Source: Paludibacterium paludis (GTDB taxonomy: Bacteria; Pseudomonadota; Gammaproteobacteria; Burkholderiales; Chromobacteriaceae). Taken from it: a stretch of DNA of 64,000 nucleotides. The notes under the pieces were generated by a model that was not told the DNA's origin, made no database searches, and saw nothing but the letters and a program-made list of their open reading frames with translations. Location of the stretch: contig NZ_CP069161.1 in assembly GCF_018802605.1 (NCBI RefSeq), forward strand, positions 4,005,733-4,069,732, read 5' to 3'. Shown here piece after piece: positions 59,955 through 64,000 of the stretch. Position numbers and translations under genes: made by a program. The stretch's first letter is position 1. Each line of letters begins with the position of its first letter.

Positions 59955-61304
59955 CTATTTCCCGATGCAGAACCGGCTGAAGATCACCCCCAACAGATCG
60001 TCGGGGGTGAACTCGCCGGTGATTTCCGACAGGGCGTTCTGCGCGAGCCGCAACTCTTCGGCGAACAGCTCGACCTGCTGCCAGACCTCGGCGGCGGTCT
60101 CAAGATGCAAGGCGGCGCGGCGGATGGCGTCAAGGTGCCGCTCGCGGGCGAGGAACACGCCTTCGGAGGCGCTGTAGCCGATCAGGGACAACAGCCGCTT
60201 GCGCAGGATATCGACCCCTTCGAGCGTGCGGGCGGACAGCCGCACCACGGCATGGCCGTTTTCTTCCCCTTCGCCGGCCACGCCTTCGGCCAGATCGATC
60301 TTGTTGAACACGAAAATCCTCGGCAGGCCCGCCGGCAGACGCTCGAGAATGGCGTTCACTTCGGCGGTCACCCCTTCGCGGCTATCCGTCAGCACCAGCG
60401 CCACATCGGCGCCTTCCACCGCCTGCCAGGTTCGTTCGATGCCGATGCGTTCGACCACATCGGTGGTTTCGCGCAGACCGGCCGTATCGATGATGTGCAC
60501 CGGCACGCCGTCGATGACGATTTCCTCGCGCACCGTATCGCGGGTGGTGCCCGCGATATCGGTGACGATCGCGATCTCGTCGCCGGCCAGCGCGTTCATC
60601 AGACTTGATTTACCGACATTGGGTTGCCCCACCAGCACCACACGCATCCCTTCGCGCAGGATCGCGCCCTGACGCGCGGTGCCGAGCACCTTGTCCAGCT
60701 GCCCGCGCAGACCGGACAACTTCCCCGCGGCATCCGCCGCCTCGAGAAAATCAATCTCCTCGTCCGGGAAATCCAGCGTGGCTTCGACCAGCATGCGCAA
60801 GGTGATGAGATCATCCGTCAGCGCACGGATTTCCCCGGAGAAGGCGCCCTTGAGCGATTTCAAGGCGCCGCGCGCGGCGCTTTCGCTCGCCGCGTCGATC
60901 AGGTCGGCCACGCTTTCGGCCTGGGCCAGATCGAGCTTGTCGTTCAGAAAGGCGCGCTTGGTGAACTCACCGGGCTCGGCATGACGCGCGCCCAGCTCGA
61001 CGCAGCGGGCCAGCAGCATGTTCATCACCACCGGGCCGCCGTGCCCCTGCAGCTCGATGACGTCTTCGCCGGTGAAGGAGTTCGGTCCGGGGAAATACAG
61101 CAACAGACCGTTGTCGATGGCCGAACCGTCCCGCGCCACGAAATCGGTGTACAACGCGTAGCGCGGCCTGGGCGTTTTGCCCGCGCTGATCGCTTCGGCA
61201 AACGGCAACAGGTCGCGGCCCGAAATGCGGATGACCCCGACTCCCCCGCGCCCCGGCGCAGTGGCGATGGCGCAGATGGTGACGGGTGCGTAGGCTGGCA
61301 TCAT
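59955..61304 (-). CDS. mnmE: tRNA modification GTPase MnmE (TrmE)
   Basis: This 449-residue enzyme, with MnmG, makes the 5-carboxymethylaminomethyl group on wobble uridines. The N-terminal tetrahydrofolate-binding domain begins [20 protein letters not shown]. The inserted G domain has GQPNVGKSS, the DIAGTTRD switch and NKID. The C-terminal CIGK motif is intact. ATG codons at 61304 and 61301 are both possible. A terminator separates it from yidC. Confidence 0.97.
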   Translation of the reverse strand: MMPAYAPVTICAIATAPGRGGVGVIRISGRDLLPFAEAISAGKTPRPRYALYTDFVARDGSAIDNGLLLYFPGPNSFTGEDVIELQGHGGPVVMNMLLARCVELGARHAEPGEFTKRAFLNDKLDLAQAESVADLIDAASESAARGALKSLKGAFSGEIRALTDDLITLRMLVEATLDFPDEEIDFLEAADAAGKLSGLRGQLDKVLGTARQGAILREGMRVVLVGQPNVGKSSLMNALAGDEIAIVTDIAGTTRDTVREEIVIDGVPVHIIDTAGLRETTDVVERIGIERTWQAVEGADVALVLTDSREGVTAEVNAILERLPAGLPRIFVFNKIDLAEGVAGEGEENGHAVVRLSARTLEGVDILRKRLLSLIGYSASEGVFLARERHLDAIRRAALHLETAAEVWQQVELFAEELRLAQNALSEITGEFTPDDLLGVIFSRFCIGK

Positions 61305-61326
61305 GTCGTTACCCTCGCTCTGAATG

Positions 61327-61373
61327 AAAAAAACGGCCAGCGGCCCTGTCGTGTCGGACAGGACGGCCGGCCG
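61327..61373 (-). terminator. Terminator between yidC and mnmE
   Basis: On the minus strand a long GC-rich stem (outer arms CGGCC and GGCCG, inner arms CCTGTC and GACAGG, with mismatches between) ends in seven T residues. It lies directly after the yidC stop. Confidence 0.75.
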
Positions 61374-61390
61374 CTCGGGCTACCCGGTCG

Positions 61391-63025
61391 TCAGGACTGG
61401 GCCGCCGCTTTCTTGGCGTTTTCGATCTGGCGGTTGACGAACCACTGCTGAGCGATCGACAGCAGGTTGTTGACCACGTAGTACAGCACCAGACCGGCCG
61501 GGAAGAAGAAGAACATCACCGAGAAGGCTACCGGCATGATCTTCGCCATCTTCGCCTGCACCGGGTCCGTCGGCGGAGGATTCAGCATGGTCTGGATGAA
61601 CATGGTGATTGCCATCAGGGCCGGCAGCACGTAGAACGGATCCGGACGCGCCAGGTCGTGAATCCACATCACCCACGGCGCTTCGCGCAGTTCCACCGCG
61701 GCGAGCAGCGCCGAGTAGAGCGCGAAGAACACCGGGATCTGGATCAGGATCGGCAGGCAGCCGCCGAGCGGATTGACCTTCTCGACCTTGTACATTTCCA
61801 TCACGGCCTGCTGGAACTTCATGCGGTCGTCGCCGTGCTGTTCCTTCAGACGCTCAAGACGCGGCGCGAGGGCCTTCATCTTGGCCATCGAGCGGTACGA
61901 CGCCGCGGTCAGCGGGTAGAACGCGCCCTTGATGATGATGGTCAGCAGCACGATCGCCCAGCCCCAGTTCTGCACCAGCGCGTGCAGCTTGACGAGCAGC
62001 CAGAACAGCGGCGCGGCGATGACGTGCACCCAGCCGTAGTCGCGGGACAGTTCGAGACCCTCGGCCACGCGGGTCAGGGTGTCGTAGTCTTCCGGACCGG
62101 CGTACAGCGGCATGGCGATGCTCGCGGTCGCGCCCGGCGCGATCGCGCCCAGCGCCACGGTCGCGGAAGCCGAGTACAGGCCATTGGCGGCCTTCAATTC
62201 GAAATGACAGCTCGCGGCGTCGCGGCACACGCTCTTGCCGTCCAGGGGTTTGAGCACCCAGGCGGACAGGAAGTAGTGCTGCAGCATGGAAACCCATCCG
62301 TTCTGGGTGGTCTGCGCGTAATCGGCCTTGTTCTTGTCAAGATCCGAGAACGACACCTTCTGGAACTTGTGCTCGGCGCTGTACACGGCCGGGCCGGTGA
62401 AGGTGTTGGCGAAACGCGTCTGGCCTTCCGGTTCCTTGCCGTCGCGCAGCAGGCGGAAATACGCCGTCGGCGCGAGTGGAACGGTGCCGGCATTGGTGAT
62501 TTCGTAGCGGACGCGGATCAGGTACGAACCCTTGGTGAACTCGTAGATCTTGGCGACCTTAACGCCATCGGCCTCGGGCGCGGTCAGGCGCACCTCCAGC
62601 TTGTCGCCGCTCATCACATAGCTCGACTTCTCGGCGGAGAAGACGGTCTTGTGCGTCGGCAGGTCGGGACGGGTCGGATCGACAAGACCGGTCTGGGCGA
62701 CATAAACACGGCCGCCCTTGTCGGTCATCAGCTCGTAGGGCTTCTTCTCGTCGGTGCTGGAGCCATGCTTGACCAGATCCAGCGTGCGCAGGTCGCCACC
62801 GACGGTGTCGATCTGGGCGCGGACCAGGTCCGTGCTGACGTTGATGCGTTGGCCAAATGCCAGGCGCGAAGCATCGGCAGGCTTGGCGGCCGCGCCTTTG
62901 GCGGAGTTGACGTCTTGTGTCTGCGCAACCGGCGCCGGGGCCGGCTTGGGCGGGAAGAAATGCTGCCAGAGCAGCAAGACGCCCAGGGACAAGACGATGA
63001 AGGAAATCAGTCGCTTGGAATCCAT
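61391..63025 (-). CDS. yidC: Membrane protein insertase YidC
   Basis: This 544-residue insertase of the Oxa1 family places proteins in the inner membrane with or without Sec. It has an N-terminal signal anchor ([20 protein letters not shown]), a large periplasmic domain to about residue 340, then five conserved membrane segments including [16 protein letters not shown] and [21 protein letters not shown] chose ATG 63025 to match the family start. It is 19 bp after yidD. Confidence 0.97.
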   Translation of the reverse strand: MDSKRLISFIVLSLGVLLLWQHFFPPKPAPAPVAQTQDVNSAKGAAAKPADASRLAFGQRINVSTDLVRAQIDTVGGDLRTLDLVKHGSSTDEKKPYELMTDKGGRVYVAQTGLVDPTRPDLPTHKTVFSAEKSSYVMSGDKLEVRLTAPEADGVKVAKIYEFTKGSYLIRVRYEITNAGTVPLAPTAYFRLLRDGKEPEGQTRFANTFTGPAVYSAEHKFQKVSFSDLDKNKADYAQTTQNGWVSMLQHYFLSAWVLKPLDGKSVCRDAASCHFELKAANGLYSASATVALGAIAPGATASIAMPLYAGPEDYDTLTRVAEGLELSRDYGWVHVIAAPLFWLLVKLHALVQNWGWAIVLLTIIIKGAFYPLTAASYRSMAKMKALAPRLERLKEQHGDDRMKFQQAVMEMYKVEKVNPLGGCLPILIQIPVFFALYSALLAAVELREAPWVMWIHDLARPDPFYVLPALMAITMFIQTMLNPPPTDPVQAKMAKIMPVAFSVMFFFFPAGLVLYYVVNNLLSIAQQWFVNRQIENAKKAAAQS

Positions 63026-63044
63026 CTCTCGATATACCGGAAAG

Positions 63045-63254
63045 TTAGGGAACCGGGTCATAACCGCTGCCGCCCCAGGGGTGGCAACGAAGGATGCGCT
63101 TCATCGCAAGCCGCCCGCCACGCCACGCGCCATGGCGGCGAACCGCCTCGACAGCGTAGTGCGAGCAGCTGGGCGCGAACCGGCAGCGCGGCGCCAGCCA
63201 GGGGCTGATGGCGAGCTGGTAGAACCGGATCAGGATGACGAGGAAGCGCGACAT
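63045..63254 (-). CDS. yidD: Membrane protein insertion efficiency factor YidD
   Basis: This 69-residue amphipathic protein has conserved Cys in [13 protein letters not shown] and RCHPW. It assists insertion by YidC. It overlaps the end of rnpA by 25 bp, a common arrangement. Confidence 0.95.
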   Translation of the reverse strand: MSRFLVILIRFYQLAISPWLAPRCRFAPSCSHYAVEAVRRHGAWRGGRLAMKRILRCHPWGGSGYDPVP

Positions 63255-63592
63255 CTGGCCAGTTTAGCAAAGAGTGCGGACAAAGCCACGACGGCTTCGG
63301 CGCGATTGCTCCGGTCGAACGGAACACGGGCGCGGACCACGTAATCGAGGCCGCCCAGTTCGGGCCGGTTCAGTCGGAACCATTCCCGCACGCTGCGCTT
63401 TATATAGTTCCGGCGCACCGCCCGCCGCGAGACCTTGCGGCCAACGACCAGTCCCAGACGGGCATGATCCAGTCCGTTGGGACGGGCGTACACCTGGAAA
63501 AAAGCATTGCTGCGCGCTTGCCGCAAACTAAAAACGGATGAAAATTCATCCGTTTTTAACAGCCGGTGCGCACGGCGAAAGCGATAGTCCAA
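63230..63592 (-). CDS. rnpA: Ribonuclease P protein component
   Basis: This 120-residue basic protein subunit of RNase P matures tRNA 5' ends. The signature is [22 protein letters not shown] with the surrounding basic cleft (RNR motif region). It is the second gene after rpmH, 8 bp downstream, and overlaps yidD. Confidence 0.96.
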   Translation of the reverse strand: MDYRFRRAHRLLKTDEFSSVFSLRQARSNAFFQVYARPNGLDHARLGLVVGRKVSRRAVRRNYIKRSVREWFRLNRPELGGLDYVVRARVPFDRSNRAEAVVALSALFAKLARCRASSSS

Positions 63593-63600
63593 CGTCGTCG

Positions 63601-63735
63601 TTAGACGGAAAGGCGCTTGCGGCCCTTGGCGCGGCGAGCGGCCAGGACTGCGCGACCACCACGGGTCTTCGAACGAACGAGGAAGCCGTGGGTACGCTTG
63701 CGGCGGGTGGTGGAAGGCTGGTAAGTGCGCTTCAT
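63601..63735 (-). CDS. rpmH: 50S ribosomal protein L34
   Basis: This 44-residue protein is unmistakable: [14 protein letters not shown] at the start, then [17 protein letters not shown], ending KGRKRLSV. It heads rpmH-rnpA-yidD-yidC and has a promoter with a perfect -35 at 63798. It marks the usual dnaA-proximal side of oriC. Confidence 0.97.
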   Translation of the reverse strand: MKRTYQPSTTRRKRTHGFLVRSKTRGGRAVLAARRAKGRKRLSV

Positions 63736-63774
63736 GATTGGTATTCCTATTTCGAAACGGAAAATAAACACGTG

Positions 63775-63803
63775 ATTTGACGCGATTTACCCTGCTTTGT
63801 CAA
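63775..63803 (-). promoter_or_regulatory. Promoter of rpmH
   Basis: On the minus strand a perfect TTGACA (63803-63798) is followed after exactly 17 bases by TCAAAT (63780-63775), 40 bp before the rpmH start. Confidence 0.65.
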
Positions 63804-63823
63804 CCGCTTATTTTTCCGGAACC

Positions 63824-63832
63824 TGTGGATAA
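63824..63832. promoter_or_regulatory. DnaA box
   Basis: TGTGGATAA is the complement of TTATCCACA, a perfect match to the DnaA box consensus. It lies between the rpmH promoter and the candidate rightward promoter at 63826, where dnaA autoregulation and origin function are expected. Confidence 0.75.
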
Positions 63833-63854
63833 CTCCGGCAAAAACCATTAGAAT
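63826..63854 (+). promoter_or_regulatory. Candidate rightward promoter overlapping the DnaA box
   Basis: TGGATA (63826-63831, four of six) and TAGAAT (63849-63854, five of six) are separated by exactly 17 bases. The -35 lies within the DnaA box, so bound DnaA would block it. Transcripts would run toward dnaA, which lies outside the window. Confidence 0.45.
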
Positions 63855-63938
63855 AGACAGGCTTACCCGTAGGTAGGCCTGCTTCCATGCCGAATATGCC
63901 CCGGCGCGGCTGACCTGAGAACAGTGGCGTCGTGGAAC

Positions 63939-63985
63939 TCCCGCCACCCGTACCCACCGGGACATGGGCGGGATTTTTGCTTTTT
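63939..63985 (+). terminator. Terminator-like hairpin before dnaA
   Basis: TCCCGCC (63939-63945) pairs with GGCGGGA (63967-63973) around a 21-base loop that can itself fold (CCCG with CGGG). It is followed by TTTTTGCTTTTT. It would end a ~125-base transcript from the promoter at 63826, or attenuate dnaA expression. Confidence 0.5.
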
Positions 63986-64000
63986 ATTGCGTAAACGTTG

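Overview
The window reads as bacterial chromosome from a high-GC betaproteobacterium of the order Neisseriales, most likely a Chromobacteriaceae-type genus. The evidence is gene content and order: gatCAB next to mreBCD-mrdAB, split pntA, System II cytochrome c maturation beside cytochrome c4, hemCDXY beside ppc, the Entner-Doudoroff genes edd-eda with HexR-type boxes, and mnmE-yidC-yidD-rnpA-rpmH at the right edge. The right end stops just inside the rpmH-dnaA intergenic region, so the replication origin region starts here; dnaA itself is outside. Genus and species cannot be fixed from the sequence.

Left to right. 1-3.6 kb holds two unrecognised proteins, the first cut by the window edge; their composition resembles secreted effectors. 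3.6-6.9 kb is gatC-gatA-gatB (minus). 7.1-12.6 kb is the rod-shape operon mreB-mreC-mreD-mrdA-mrdB (plus), followed by a fatty acid hydroxylase/sterol desaturase family gene. 13.6-15.7 kb encodes a 698-residue exported protein of unknown function. 16.1-20.1 kb has an APC amino acid permease, a MarC protein, a PCu(A)C copper chaperone and an unknown lipoprotein. 20.2-25.1 kb is a biotin operon bioB-bioF-bioH-bioC ending in a patatin-like lipoprotein (minus), divergent from comF, trmL and rlpA. 27.5-33.1 kb has engB, cytochrome c4, ccs1/resB and ccsA/resC, a GIY-YIG protein and a YcbL-type metallo-hydrolase. 33.3-38.3 kb has a Tsx-like porin, pgl divergent from edd-eda, and an HDOD protein. 38.3-49.4 kb has an RNB ribonuclease, a DeoR/GlpR regulator, argH and ppc (minus), then hemC-hemD-hemX-hemY (plus). 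49.4-51.5 kb has a HepT/MntA (HEPN-MNT) toxin-antitoxin pair between a decayed copy of the ohr 3' end and intact ohr-ohrR. 51.6-54.4 kb is the three-gene proton-translocating transhydrogenase. 54.8-58.9 kb is an accessory patch: periplasmic binding protein, MFS exporter with divergent LysR regulator, and an unknown exported protein. 58.9-59.95 kb holds no convincing gene. 59.95-63.7 kb is mnmE, yidC, yidD, rnpA and rpmH, transcribed away from the origin.

Most of the window is conserved housekeeping sequence. The parts that merit attention are the HepT/MntA module inside an ohr duplication, the left-edge effector-like pair, the patatin lipoprotein attached to the biotin operon, regulatory palindromes (HexR, OhrR, pnt, bioB/comF), a tRNA-like 5' fragment at 54.75 kb, and a possible terminated leader RNA with a DnaA box over its promoter at the right edge. 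No CRISPR array, insertion sequence, rRNA or complete tRNA was seen.
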